From contig NZ_JAFJMJ010000003.1 of assembly GCF_017309385.1 (NCBI RefSeq), forward strand, positions 868,001 through 932,000: DNA of 64,000 nucleotides. The letters run 5' to 3'. Below, piece after piece: positions 1 through 7,724 of the stretch. The translations under genes were made by a program, and so were the position numbers. This stretch comes from Amycolatopsis sp. 195334CR. Lineage in GTDB: Bacteria; Actinomycetota; Actinomycetes; Mycobacteriales; Pseudonocardiaceae. The notes under the pieces were generated by a model that saw only the letters and a program-made list of their open reading frames with translations, did no database searches and was not told the origin of the DNA. How positions within the stretch are numbered: position 1 is the stretch's first letter; each line of letters begins with the position of its first letter.

Positions 1-2
1 TC

Positions 3-482
3 GCCACGCATCCGGCCGAACGCGCGAAAGCGCTCCAGGACGAGGGACCGCTGTTCCCCTACCTCCGCGCCTGCGAGCTGGAATCGGTGCGGTTGTGGCC
101 GACCACGCCGATGATCCTGCGTGACTCCACAGAGGACACCGACTGGCCGGGTGGCACGCTGCCGTCCGGGAGCACCGTGCTGGTCTTCGCGCCGTTCTTC
201 CACCGCGACGAGGAGGAACTGCCGTTCGCGAACCGGTTCACCCCGGAGATCTGGCTGGACGGCCGGGCCCGGGAGCACCCGGCGCTGGTGCCGTTCAGCG
301 CCGGGCCCGCCGAATGCCCCGGCCGGAACCTGGTGCTGCTGGTGACCAGCACCCTGCTCTCGGCCTTGCTGGAACAGGCCGAGTTCACCGCGCTCACCAC
401 GCTCGAACCGGGCCGCCTGCCGTCCACTTTCGACAACTTCGGCCTCGAATTCGACGTCACAGCACCGCGACAGCGGCCTTGA
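3..482 (+). CDS. Cytochrome P450, C-terminal part (5' end outside window)
   Basis: Open frame entering from the left edge and ending at TGA 480-482. The visible ~159 residues carry the two diagnostic P450 signatures: ESVR (the ExxR motif of the K helix) at the start of the fragment, and FSAGPAECPGRNL, matching FxxGxxxCxG with the heme-thiolate cysteine. The protein is therefore a haem monooxygenase. The substrate cannot be told from this part. The last 26 bases overlap the 3' end of the convergent udgX gene. Truncation is due to the window edge, not mutation. Confidence 0.9.
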   Translation, partial: ATHPAERAKALQDEGPLFPYLRACELESVRLWPTTPMILRDSTEDTDWPGGTLPSGSTVLVFAPFFHRDEEELPFANRFTPEIWLDGRAREHPALVPFSAGPAECPGRNLVLLVTSTLLSALLEQAEFTALTTLEPGRLPSTFDNFGLEFDVTAPRQRP

Positions 483-1086
483 GATCGGCGACGAAGGCCG
501 CGTAGGCCTCATCGCGTTCGCGGGAGCGCAGGATCGACGAGGGGTGCACGGTGGCCACGGCTCGGGCGTCTCGGGCCTTACTGCCACCGGGCAGGTCCAG
601 GACTTCCCCTCGGCGTTCGGTGATGCGGAAATCCGGTCCGAAGACCGCCTGCGCGGCGGTCGCGCCGAGCAGGATCACCAGATCGGGGTTCACCGCGTCG
701 AGTTCCGCGTCGAGCCACGGGCGGCAGGCGACGATCTCGGTGCGCCCCGGCTTCTTGTGGATGCGACGAGAGCCCCGGTCGTCGCGGCGGAACTTGAAGT
801 GCTTGACGGCGTTGGTGACGTACACGCCGTCGCGCTCGATCCCGCTCTCCTCCAGCGCGCGGTCGAGCAGGCGGCCGGCCGGGCCGACGAACGGTTCACC
901 GCGCCGGTCCTCCTGGTCACCGGGCTGCTCACCGATCATCATCGTCCGCGCCCGGCGCGTGCCCTCCCCGAAGACGGTTTGCGTGGCGTCCCGGTAGAGG
1001 TCACAACCCCGGCACCCGGCGGCCGCCTCGCGGAGGCGGGCCAGGTCCTTGGTCTCGGGCACGAAATCGGCCGCCGTAGTCGCCAT
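457..1086 (-). CDS. udgX: UdgX-type uracil-DNA glycosylase / uracil-binding protein
   Basis: 209 aa, family 4-like uracil-DNA glycosylase fold. Motif A reads GEQPGDQED (res. 52-60). A GSRRIH loop (105-110) matches the UdgX-specific KRRIH loop, whose histidine (here H110) becomes covalently linked to the DNA at the uracil site in the studied mycobacterial enzyme. HPSS (181-184) is the C-terminal motif. Cys25, Cys28 and Cys121 fit family-4 Fe-S ligands. It acts on uracil in DNA, probably as a suicide or tight-binding repair factor. It is transcribed away from the hydrolase gene behind it, from a stress-type promoter at 1096-1120 only 10 nt upstream of the ATG. Confidence 0.9.
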   Translation of the reverse strand: MATTAADFVPETKDLARLREAAAGCRGCDLYRDATQTVFGEGTRRARTMMIGEQPGDQEDRRGEPFVGPAGRLLDRALEESGIERDGVYVTNAVKHFKFRRDDRGSRRIHKKPGRTEIVACRPWLDAELDAVNPDLVILLGATAAQAVFGPDFRITERRGEVLDLPGGSKARDARAVATVHPSSILRSRERDEAYAAFVADLKAAVAVL

Positions 1087-1095
1087 CGAACGGGA

Positions 1096-1120
1096 TTACC
1101 CGGGTGGCGACCGGGGAAAC
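1096..1120 (-). promoter_or_regulatory. SigB/SigF-like promoter of udgX
   Basis: On the minus strand the sequence reads GGTTT, then the rest of a 15-nt spacer, then GGGTAA (TTACCC at 1096-1101, AAAC at 1117-1120 on the plus strand). This equals the GGTTT-N15-17-GGGTA consensus known for mycobacterial SigF, and GNNTN14-16GGGTAY for streptomycete SigB. The -10 ends 10 nt before the udgX ATG, so the leader would be very short. The sigma factor assignment is inference. Confidence 0.6.
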
Positions 1121-1121
1121 C

Positions 1122-2429
1122 TCAGCGCTGGAGGAACCCGCGGATCTGCTCGGCGACCGGTTCCGGCGCCATCCAGAACGCCGAATGGTCGTGCCCCTCC
1201 AGGGTCAGCACGGTGACGTCCGGCAGCACCGACGCCAGCGCGTGCGCGCCCTTGCGGATGAACTCTTCGCCGTTGCTCCCGACGGACACCGCGACCGGCG
1301 CCTCGATCGACCAGCGGTCGGCGGGCAGCGGCTTGCCGTCCTGCAGGCCGCGGAGGATGCGGGCGTCGTAGGCGTAGGTGTGGGCGTACTTGGCCATCTC
1401 GTCCCACGACGGGTCCTGCTTCATCGCCGGGATGTACTCGGCGGGCACCCGGATCATCCGGGTCATGAAGTACTCGACGGCCTCACCGCGCTTGCCGTCC
1501 GCGATCAGCGCGTCCAGGTGCTCGACGTAGTCCGCCGGCGCCGGCGGCCGGGAGTCGTCCACGATGAACGACGGCTCGTAGAGGTAGATCCCGGTCACCT
1601 TGTCCCCGAGGGCGCTGGCCGCGTCGAGGGTCAGGCCACTGCCACCGGAACCGCTGGTCAGCGCCGCCGAACCGCCCAGCACCTCGACCAGCGCGGCGAT
1701 GTCCTCGATCTCGCGAGCCGGGTCGTAGGGCTGCGGGTCACCGCTGGCACCGCGGCCGCGGCGGTCGAAGGTGAGCACGGTGAAGTGCGCGGACAGCGCC
1801 TCGGCCAGCCCGGCGACGCCGGAGCGGTCCTCGGCGACGTTGCTGACCACGATGATCGCGGGACCGGAACCGGCCGTCTCGTAGGCGATCGTGGTGCCGT
1901 CGGCGGAGGTGAGCGTGGACATGGTGGTTCCTCTTTCGTTCGAAGGGTTTTCGAGCAGGCCGGCCAGGCGGTCGAGCGCCTCGGCGTAGCCTTCGGCCAT
2001 CTGGAGTTCGACGGCCCGCTGCAACGCGGCGCCGTCCGGGAAGGTGGCGGACACCTCGACGGTGCAGCCGGTGCCGTCGGTGGCGAAGGCGACCGTGGTC
2101 GGGAAGGTCCCGGTGCCGTCGGCCGTCCACGCCTCATCGGCAAAGGTGTCCTCATAGGACAGTTCGGCACGGGGCACGACGGTCCCGTACGTGGCGAGGA
2201 TGCGGACCGGGCCCGCCGATCCGTCCAACGGCGCCAGCTGGAACCGCCAGCGACCGCCCGGCCGCACGTCCATCTCGTGCACGGTCGCGGCCCAGCCCTC
2301 CGGCCCCCACCACTGGCTGATGGCGTCGGCGTCGGTCCACGCCCACCAGACCTTGTCGATCCCGGCGCGGTAGGCGCGGGTGATGACGACCGTGTTGCGC
2401 GACCGGTCGATCGCGATGCCGTCCGGCAT
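1122..2429 (-). CDS. SRPBCC (AHSA1-type) domain fused to alpha/beta hydrolase
   Basis: 435 aa in one uninterrupted frame. Residues ~1-160 are an SRPBCC/AHSA1 ligand-binding domain (SQWWGPEGW, GGRWRF, then the C-terminal helix). Residues 170-435 are a complete alpha/beta hydrolase with nucleophile elbow SGSGG (Ser ~261) and a C-terminal GHDH histidine. An internal ATG at 1922 is preceded by a plausible ribosome site (GAAAGAGGAACC), so the hydrolase may also be made separately. These two families are often neighbouring genes behind an ArsR regulator. Here they are fused in frame. The 4 nt between the ArsR stop and this start indicate co-transcription. The substrate is unknown. Confidence 0.8.
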   Translation of the reverse strand: MPDGIAIDRSRNTVVITRAYRAGIDKVWWAWTDADAISQWWGPEGWAATVHEMDVRPGGRWRFQLAPLDGSAGPVRILATYGTVVPRAELSYEDTFADEAWTADGTGTFPTTVAFATDGTGCTVEVSATFPDGAALQRAVELQMAEGYAEALDRLAGLLENPSNERGTTMSTLTSADGTTIAYETAGSGPAIIVVSNVAEDRSGVAGLAEALSAHFTVLTFDRRGRGASGDPQPYDPAREIEDIAALVEVLGGSAALTSGSGGSGLTLDAASALGDKVTGIYLYEPSFIVDDSRPPAPADYVEHLDALIADGKRGEAVEYFMTRMIRVPAEYIPAMKQDPSWDEMAKYAHTYAYDARILRGLQDGKPLPADRWSIEAPVAVSVGSNGEEFIRKGAHALASVLPDVTVLTLEGHDHSAFWMAPEPVAEQIRGFLQR

Positions 2430-2432
2430 GGT

Positions 2433-2780
2433 TCAGACTCCCTGCTGCTTGGTTTCGTCATCGAGGAAGGCACCGAGGCGGTCCAGGCGCGCCGACCACA
2501 GCCCGGCGAAGCCGGCCGCCCAGTCGCTCAGCTCACGCATCGCGTCCGGGCGCAGGTGGTAGATCCGCTGCTGGGCCTTCTTGGTCGCCTCGACCACGCC
2601 CGCCTCGGCGAGCAGGCGCAGGTGCCGGGACACCTGCGGCTGGCCGAGGCCCAGCGCGTCGACGATCTCGCCCACCGACCGCGGGCCGTCCCCGAGCAAC
2701 TCGACGATCCGGAACCGGTTGGGCTCCGAGATCACCGTCAGGCGTTGCTGCACGTTGTTGACCACGCCATGAACATACAC
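2433..2780 (-). CDS. ArsR-family winged-helix repressor
   Basis: About 115 aa from a GTG at 2780 (alternative GTG at 2765). Winged HTH: FRIVELLGDGPRSVGEIVDALGL followed by the recognition helix QPQVSRHLRLL. The wing contains QQRIYHLRPD. No cysteine cluster for metal sensing is visible. ArsR proteins next to SRPBCC genes typically control that gene. The frame stays open far upstream into the oxidase gene, but the family begins at VVNNVQQRL, so a short start was chosen. A TATATAT element lies 6 nt before GTG 2780, which suggests a leaderless transcript. The gene is followed after 3 nt by the SRPBCC/hydrolase gene. Confidence 0.85.
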   Translation of the reverse strand: MYVHGVVNNVQQRLTVISEPNRFRIVELLGDGPRSVGEIVDALGLGQPQVSRHLRLLAEAGVVEATKKAQQRIYHLRPDAMRELSDWAAGFAGLWSARLDRLGAFLDDETKQQGV

Positions 2781-2786
2781 GGCGGC

Positions 2787-2793
2787 ATATATA
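2787..2793 (-). promoter_or_regulatory. Possible -10 element of a leaderless arsR-type transcript
   Basis: On the minus strand TATATAT is followed by GCCGCC and then GTG at 2780, the spacing expected when transcription starts at the start codon. It is the most AT-rich spot locally. No convincing -35 was seen. Confidence 0.35.
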
Positions 2794-2809
2794 CACGCAA
2801 GTAGATGTT

Positions 2810-4564
2810 CTAGCCTTCGGGCGACTTGCTGGCGTCGGCCAGCTTCTCCGACGGGGTGGGCGGCTCGGTCTTGCGGCGGAACGGGGACACGTGCGTCTCC
2901 TCCCGCCAGCGCGCCGACATGTGCGGGTAGTGCAGCTCGAACGCCGGGCGCTCCGACCGGATGCGCGGCAGCTCGGTGAAGTTGTGCCGCGGCGGCGGGC
3001 AGGTGGTGGCCCATTCCAGCGAGTTCCCGAAGCCCCACGGGTCGTCGACCTCGACGCGTTCGCCGTAGCGGTAGCTGCGCACCACGTTCCACAGGAACGG
3101 CAGCACCGAGAGCCCCAGCAGGAACGCGCCCACCGTGGACACCATGTTCAGCGCCACGAACCCGTCGCTGACCAGGTAGTCGGCGTAGCGCCGCGGCATG
3201 CCCTCGTCACCGAGCCAGTGCTGCACGAGGAAGGTGGTGTGGAAACCGAGGAACGTGGTCCAGAAGTGCAGCTTGCCCAGCGGTTCGTCGAGCATCCGGC
3301 CGGTGATCTTGGGGAACCAGAAGTAGATCCCGGCGAAGGTGGCGAACACGATGGTGCCGAACAGCACGTAGTGGAAGTGCGCGACGACGAAGTACGAGTC
3401 GGTGATGTGGAAGTTCAGCGGCGGCGAGGCGAGCAGCACCCCGGTCAGCCCGCCGAGCAGGAAGGTGACCATGAACCCGAGCGCCCACAGCATCGGCGTC
3501 TCGAAGCTCAGCGTGCCCTTCCACATGGTGCCGATCCAGTTGAAGAACTTGATCCCGGTGGGCACCGCGATCATGAAGGTGAGGAAGGCGAAGAACGGCA
3601 GCACCACCGCGCCGGTGGCGTACATGTGGTGCGCCCACACCGCGAACGACAACGCGGTGATGCCGACCGTGGCCCACACCATCAGCTTGTAGCCGAACAG
3701 CGGTTTCCGGCTGAACACCGGCACGATCTCGGTGATGATGCCGAAGTACGGCAGCGCCACGATGTAGACCTCGGGATGGCCGAAGAACCAGAACAGGTGC
3801 TGCCACAGGATCACCCCGCCGTTGGCCGGGTCGAACGCGTGCGCGCCCAGGTGCCGGTCGATGAGCAGGGCGAACAGCGCCGCGGTCAGGATCGGGAAGG
3901 CGGCCAGCACCAGGATCGAGGTGAACAGGATGTTCCAGGTGAAGATCGGCATCCGCCACATGGTCATGCCCGGGCCGCGCAGGCAGACCACCGTGGTGGT
4001 CATGTTGACCGCGCCGAGAATGGTGCCGAGGCCGGACACGATCAGCCCGGAGATCCACAGGTCGCTGCCGATGCCGGGCGAGTGGATGGCGCTGGACAGC
4101 GGCGTGTAGGCGGTCCAGCCGAAGTCGGCGGCGCCGCCCGGGGTGAAGAACGAGGACAGCACGATCAGGCCGCCGAACAGGTAGAGCCAGTAGGCGAACG
4201 CGTTCAGCCGCGGGAAGGCCACGTCCGGCGAGCCGATCTGCAGCGGCAGGATGAAGTTGGCGAAGCCGAACACGTTCGGTGTGGCGTAGAGCAGCAGCAT
4301 GATCGTGCCGTGCATGGTGAACAGCTGGTTGTACTGCTCCTGGGAGAGGAACTGCAGGCCCGGGTAGCCGAGTTCGCCGCGCATCAGCAGTGCCATCAGC
4401 CCGCCGACCACGAAGAAGCCGAACGAGGTGACCAGGTAGAGGATGCCGATCTGCTTGTGGTCGGTGGTGCGCAACAGGTTCAGCAGCATCGCGCCCTTGG
4501 CCCCGGCGTGCCGCGGCCGGTGCTCCACCGGACGGGGCTTGAGCACTTCCCTCAACGCGGCCAC
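2810..4564 (-). CDS. ctaD: Cytochrome c oxidase subunit I (aa3-type)
   Basis: 584 aa from GTG 4564, chosen because GGAGGTGAC lies 3-11 nt upstream and the length matches actinobacterial CtaD; the frame is open further upstream. Haem-copper oxidase signatures are clear: TMHGTIM (haem a ligand His ~85), [10 protein letters not shown] (CuB His and the cross-linked His-Tyr), AHHMYATG (CuB histidines) and VAHFHYVL (haem ligands). About twelve membrane segments. It reduces oxygen to water in the plasma membrane and pumps protons. No other oxidase subunit is adjacent, as is common for ctaD in this group. The arsR gene begins 29 nt downstream. Confidence 0.95.
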   Translation of the reverse strand: MAALREVLKPRPVEHRPRHAGAKGAMLLNLLRTTDHKQIGILYLVTSFGFFVVGGLMALLMRGELGYPGLQFLSQEQYNQLFTMHGTIMLLLYATPNVFGFANFILPLQIGSPDVAFPRLNAFAYWLYLFGGLIVLSSFFTPGGAADFGWTAYTPLSSAIHSPGIGSDLWISGLIVSGLGTILGAVNMTTTVVCLRGPGMTMWRMPIFTWNILFTSILVLAAFPILTAALFALLIDRHLGAHAFDPANGGVILWQHLFWFFGHPEVYIVALPYFGIITEIVPVFSRKPLFGYKLMVWATVGITALSFAVWAHHMYATGAVVLPFFAFLTFMIAVPTGIKFFNWIGTMWKGTLSFETPMLWALGFMVTFLLGGLTGVLLASPPLNFHITDSYFVVAHFHYVLFGTIVFATFAGIYFWFPKITGRMLDEPLGKLHFWTTFLGFHTTFLVQHWLGDEGMPRRYADYLVSDGFVALNMVSTVGAFLLGLSVLPFLWNVVRSYRYGERVEVDDPWGFGNSLEWATTCPPPRHNFTELPRIRSERPAFELHYPHMSARWREETHVSPFRRKTEPPTPSEKLADASKSPEG

Positions 4565-4605
4565 GACGTCACCTCCACGCGGACGCGGATACCCGGCCGG
4601 GGACT

Positions 4606-4630
4606 GGTTCACGCACGCTCGGGCGGGTAC
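4606..4630 (+). promoter_or_regulatory. SigB/SigF-like promoter of the 4640 gene
   Basis: GGTT (4606-4609), 15-nt spacer, GGGTAC (4625-4630). The ATG lies 10 nt after the -10, the same geometry as at udgX. A weaker GCGT-N16-GGGTAT match faces the opposite way toward ctaD in the same gap. Confidence 0.5.
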
Positions 4631-4639
4631 TCGCGCTCT

Positions 4640-5068
4640 ATGACGGCTAATCCCGAAACCGAAGGCCCGCCGATCGTCACCGGCGGGGATCCAGATCACC
4701 CGACGATACTCGTCTTCGATCCGGACGGACTCGCCAAACACGGTGAGCTTCCGGCGACTTGGCGTCCGCTGAGCGAACACCGCCGGATCGTGTGGTGCCG
4801 CGTCCCGTCCGACGGCGCGCTCACCGAGGGTGCCGAACTGCTGGCCGACGGGGGTCTCACCGGGCCGCTGCACGTGGTGGCCGGCGGGGAGGCGGTGTCA
4901 CCGGTGCTGAGGCTGCTCGACGAGCACCCCGTCGCGGTCACGCTGTTGCTGGTGAAACCGCCGCCGGGCGCGGACGGCGAGGGCGAGGTGGTCGTGCACG
5001 GCGACGGCGGGCCGTTGCCGCTGGGTCATCCGGACGTGGTGGCCGCGGTCGAACGCAGCCTGCGCTAG
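4640..5068 (+). CDS. Hypothetical protein, possible degenerate alpha/beta-hydrolase-like fold
   Basis: 142 aa, ATG 4640 to TAG. Divergent from ctaD and convergent with the FUSC gene, whose 3' end it overlaps by 4 nt. The pattern TILVFDPDG ... [21 protein letters not shown] looks like the first strands and a GxxxG-type elbow of an alpha/beta hydrolase, but there is no Ser at the elbow and no obvious catalytic His, so no enzyme function can be given. It is preceded by a stress-type promoter motif. Family not recognised. Confidence 0.6.
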   Translation: MTANPETEGPPIVTGGDPDHPTILVFDPDGLAKHGELPATWRPLSEHRRIVWCRVPSDGALTEGAELLADGGLTGPLHVVAGGEAVSPVLRLLDEHPVAVTLLLVKPPPGADGEGEVVVHGDGGPLPLGHPDVVAAVERSLR

Positions 5069-6096
5069 ACCGCGAACTGCTCGAAGGTCTTCTTCGCCGG
5101 GAGCAGGACCCCGGCCAGGCCGATGGTCAGGTTCAACCCCTCGCCGGAGACGAGGTCGCGTTCGAGCGCGTTCATCGCCTCACGGCCTTCTTCGACGAGC
5201 GGCGAGAGTTTCTCGCCCTCGGCTCTGGCTCGGCTCAGCCGCGCGGTCACTTCGAGCAGGGCGGCGAGCCGTTCGCGCACTTCCTCGCTCGGGTAGCGGT
5301 AGGCGTCGTCGTCGCGCACGGCGTGGTCGAGCGCCTCGGTGAGTTCGCGGACGTGCGGCCAGGCGGCCCGCAGCAACACCATCAGGTCGTGCCAGCGGGC
5401 CGCGTTCGCGACCTTGCCGCCCGACCCCGACCGCGCGTTGAACCGCACGCTTTCGGTCCCCCAGCCGCTGGCCTCCTCGGCCCGGCGGAGCAGTTGCTCG
5501 GTGTTGCGCGCCCTGGCCACCCAGGACGGCGTGGAGCGCGGAACCGACGACTCCCGCAGCGTCGCGGCGATGTCGCACAACACGTCGGCGAGTTCGGCGG
5601 CGAGCGCCTTCGTGGCCGCCTCGGTGCCGCGCGTGTACACCGGCGGGAAGACCAGCGCGTTGATCGCCACCCCGATGGCCGCGCCGAGCACGGTCTCGCC
5701 AACGCGGTCCAGCATCAGCATCGAGTCGTCCGCCGATCCGTAGCTGACCAGCAGCAACGCCGTCACGCCGACCCAGACCCCGCTCGCGCCGAACCCCCGC
5801 CACCGGCCGACCAGCAACCCGACCAGCACCACCAGCCCCAGCGCCACCGTCTGCCACGGCAGCACCTGGATCGCCAGCGCCGCCAGCACCACGCCCAGCA
5901 CCACCGCCCCGACCTGCTGCAACGCCGAGAACAACGAGCGGTAGACGGTGGCTTCGACCAGGAACACGGCCGCGTACGGGGCGAGGAACGGCTGCGGCAG
6001 GCCCCACCACTCGGCGGCGATCAACCAGGCGAGGACCGCCGCGACGGCGGCCTTGGCCGCCTGGAGCACCGCGGTCCGGCGCCAGTGCTCAGCCAC
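5065..6096 (-). CDS. FUSC / aromatic-acid-exporter family membrane protein
   Basis: 343 aa. The N-terminal ~135 residues hold about five hydrophobic segments (AAVAAVLAWLIAAEWW, VGAVVLGVVLAALAIQVLPW, VALGLVVLVGLLVG, ASGVWVGVTALLLVSYG, ETVLGAAIGVAINALVF). The remainder is a helical cytoplasmic region rich in charged residues. This is the arrangement of FUSC/ArAE (fusaric acid resistance, p-hydroxybenzoate efflux-like) proteins. It is the last gene of a chain with overlapping ends (nucleotidyltransferase, BON, phosphoesterase, FUSC), sharing 8 nt with the gene before. The substrate is unknown. Confidence 0.8.
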   Translation of the reverse strand: MAEHWRRTAVLQAAKAAVAAVLAWLIAAEWWGLPQPFLAPYAAVFLVEATVYRSLFSALQQVGAVVLGVVLAALAIQVLPWQTVALGLVVLVGLLVGRWRGFGASGVWVGVTALLLVSYGSADDSMLMLDRVGETVLGAAIGVAINALVFPPVYTRGTEAATKALAAELADVLCDIAATLRESSVPRSTPSWVARARNTEQLLRRAEEASGWGTESVRFNARSGSGGKVANAARWHDLMVLLRAAWPHVRELTEALDHAVRDDDAYRYPSEEVRERLAALLEVTARLSRARAEGEKLSPLVEEGREAMNALERDLVSGEGLNLTIGLAGVLLPAKKTFEQFAV

Positions 6097-6820
6097 TCGG
6101 CACCGCGGCGCTTTCCACGCAGTAGACCGCGTACGCGGACTGGATGATCGGCTGGGCGACGTTGCGCACCCGCACCCCGCCCGGGGTCACGCCCTGCTCG
6201 CAGCCGTAGTGCGCGTGCCCGTGCACGGCCAGGTCGACGCCGTTCGCGTCGATCGCCTCGCCGAGTTGGTAGGCACCGAGGAACGGGTGGATTTCCGGGG
6301 GCTCGCCGCGCAGCGTGCCCGGGATCGGCGCGTAGTGCGTCAGCGCCACCTTCACGTCGGTGCGCAGTTCCGCGAGCGAGGCGTCCAGCCGATCGGCCAG
6401 TTCCACCGAATGCCGGACGAAGTTCTTCATCTCCGGTTCGCCGAACGCGCTCGCGCACTTGCCGGCGAACCCGCCGCCGAAGCCCTTGATCCCGGCCACG
6501 CCCAACGTTTCCTCGCCGATCTCCAGCGTGGCGTGCTCGCCTTCGAGCACGGTGATCCCGTGCTCCCGCAGCAGATCGGTGATCTCGTCCTCGGCGTCGC
6601 CGTGGTAGTCGTGGTTGCCCAGCACGGAGAGCACGGGCACCGGCAGATCGGCGAACTCGTCGGCGACCACCTCGGCCTCGTCGACCGTGCCGTGCCGGGT
6701 CAGGTCGCCGGCCAGCAGCAGCACGTCGGCGTGCTCGCCGACCTGTTCCAGCGCGGGCCGGAGCCGGCCACGCGCGTCTTCGCCGAGGTGCACGTCCCCG
6801 ATGGCCGCGATCCGGATCAC
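6089..6820 (-). CDS. Calcineurin-like metallophosphoesterase
   Basis: 243 aa with the full set of binuclear metal motifs: GDVH (8-11), GDLT (38-41), GNHDYH (68-73), a HYAP histidine and GHAH near the C terminus. It hydrolyses a phosphoester; the substrate cannot be read from sequence. No signal peptide, so cytoplasmic. It overlaps the BON gene by 4 nt (ATGA) and the FUSC gene by 8 nt, so translation is coupled. Confidence 0.9.
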   Translation of the reverse strand: MIRIAAIGDVHLGEDARGRLRPALEQVGEHADVLLLAGDLTRHGTVDEAEVVADEFADLPVPVLSVLGNHDYHGDAEDEITDLLREHGITVLEGEHATLEIGEETLGVAGIKGFGGGFAGKCASAFGEPEMKNFVRHSVELADRLDASLAELRTDVKVALTHYAPIPGTLRGEPPEIHPFLGAYQLGEAIDANGVDLAVHGHAHYGCEQGVTPGGVRVRNVAQPIIQSAYAVYCVESAAVPSG

Positions 6821-7074
6821 CGCAGTTCCTCCCTCGAAGCCGGTTCACCCACCGCCGAGACCCGCAGATCGTTGTGCACCCGCAGGTTCGGGGCGTGCTC
6901 GTGCACCACCTGCTCCAGTTCGGCGCGGCGCGCCTCGCAGGCGACCTCGCCGGACAGGTGCACGTGGTCGGCGCGGATGTCCACCCGCACGCCGAGTTCG
7001 GTGGTCCGCTCGTCCTCGGCGAGCGCCCGGCGCAACCGGGCCGCCGAGTACTGCGGCACATCTTCGGTGTTCAT
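6817..7074 (-). CDS. Small BON-domain protein
   Basis: 85 aa from ATG 7074. Pattern RLRRALAEDERTTELGVRVDIRADHVHLSGEVACEARRAELEQVV followed by a second half-repeat matches a single BON (OsmY-type) domain. No signal peptide or lysin motif is present, so it is likely cytosolic. It overlaps both neighbours by 4 nt (ATGA), placing it firmly in the nucleotidyltransferase-phosphoesterase operon. BON proteins are often stress-induced, which fits the stress-type promoter at the head of this operon. Confidence 0.8.
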   Translation of the reverse strand: MNTEDVPQYSAARLRRALAEDERTTELGVRVDIRADHVHLSGEVACEARRAELEQVVHEHAPNLRVHNDLRVSAVGEPASREELR

Positions 7075-7631
7075 TCCGCCTCCACTACGTCCAGTTCCCG
7101 CAGCAGCACGAGAAAGGCCCGCGCGTACGGGGAATCCCTGGTCCCCTCGGCCACCAGCGCCCAGTCGACCTGCTCCCGCAGTTCCCTGGCGATCTGCAGC
7201 AGGTCGGTGAAATCGCACCGGTGCGGTCCGAGCACGAGCAGCTTGTCGGTCATCAGGTCGGTCCCGGTGACCACCGGCGCCATGGTCGCGCCGATGCGCA
7301 TCGGCTCGGCGCGGTCGAGGGTCTCGTCGGTGACCTCGCGGTGGTTGGGCCGGAAGATCAGGTCGACCAGGATGTCCCCGTCGTAGACCTTGGTCAGCCA
7401 GTCCTCGGGCGGGTCGACCGGGATCATGCCCGCCTCCGCCAGCACCCGGCTGGCCTTCTCCGCGTCGGACTCCTTGAGCAGGACGTCAACGTCGTGGTCG
7501 GACGGTGGCCCGCCCCGCGCGTACGCCGCGAAGCCGCCGGCCACCGCGAATCGGATGCCTTGGTGCGTCAACGTGTTCGCCACCCTCGTGAGGGTGTCGA
7601 GCAGGTCCTTGTCCGCCGCGGTCACGCTCAC
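7071..7631 (-). CDS. Nucleotidyltransferase-fold protein
   Basis: 186 aa from GTG 7631. The nucleotidyltransferase superfamily signature is seen as AVAGGFAAYARGG (res. ~30-42) followed by DHDVDVLL, supplying the metal-binding DxD pair; the C-terminal part is helical. Similar stand-alone proteins (DUF6036/AbiEii-like folds) occur as toxins, tRNA-modifying or house-keeping enzymes. No antitoxin partner is adjacent, so a toxin role is not supported. If the promoter at 7635-7659 is used, transcription starts at about the start codon and GTG 7625 could be the true start. Confidence 0.75.
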   Translation of the reverse strand: MSVTAADKDLLDTLTRVANTLTHQGIRFAVAGGFAAYARGGPPSDHDVDVLLKESDAEKASRVLAEAGMIPVDPPEDWLTKVYDGDILVDLIFRPNHREVTDETLDRAEPMRIGATMAPVVTGTDLMTDKLLVLGPHRCDFTDLLQIARELREQVDWALVAEGTRDSPYARAFLVLLRELDVVEAE

Positions 7632-7634
7632 CGG

Positions 7635-7659
7635 CTACCCGTTCGGCGCGAGGTCAACC
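7635..7659 (-). promoter_or_regulatory. SigB/SigF-like promoter of the nucleotidyltransferase operon
   Basis: Minus-strand GGTT (AACC at 7656-7659), 15-nt spacer, GGGTAG (CTACCC at 7635-7640). It lies directly in front of the start codon at 7631/7625 and back to back with the promoter motif of the phosphoketolase operon. Confidence 0.5.
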
Positions 7660-7667
7660 CTGGTCGC

Positions 7668-7692
7668 GTTTGCGCTGCTCCGGTCCGGGTAA
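7668..7692 (+). promoter_or_regulatory. SigB/SigF-like promoter of xfp-ackA
   Basis: GTTT (7668-7671), 15-nt spacer, GGGTAA (7687-7692), 32 nt before the TTG start of xfp. Identical hexamer and spacing to the udgX motif. Confidence 0.6.
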
Positions 7693-7724
7693 CCGATTGG
7701 CGCCCCCGAGGGAAGGCCGAACCG

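Noticed and set aside
1104..2804. 566-residue open frame on the plus strand
   Set aside because: Antisense shadow of the SRPBCC/hydrolase and ArsR genes; low-complexity Arg/Gly/Val composition typical of non-coding frames in high-GC DNA.
2771..2810. GAACAT/ATGTTC arms in the arsR upstream region as an operator
   Set aside because: Six-base arms 28 nt apart are within chance; no second copy supports it.
7071..7631. Nucleotidyltransferase as toxin of a toxin-antitoxin pair
   Set aside because: No antitoxin-like partner; the coupled gene is a BON protein and the operon continues with metabolic-type genes.
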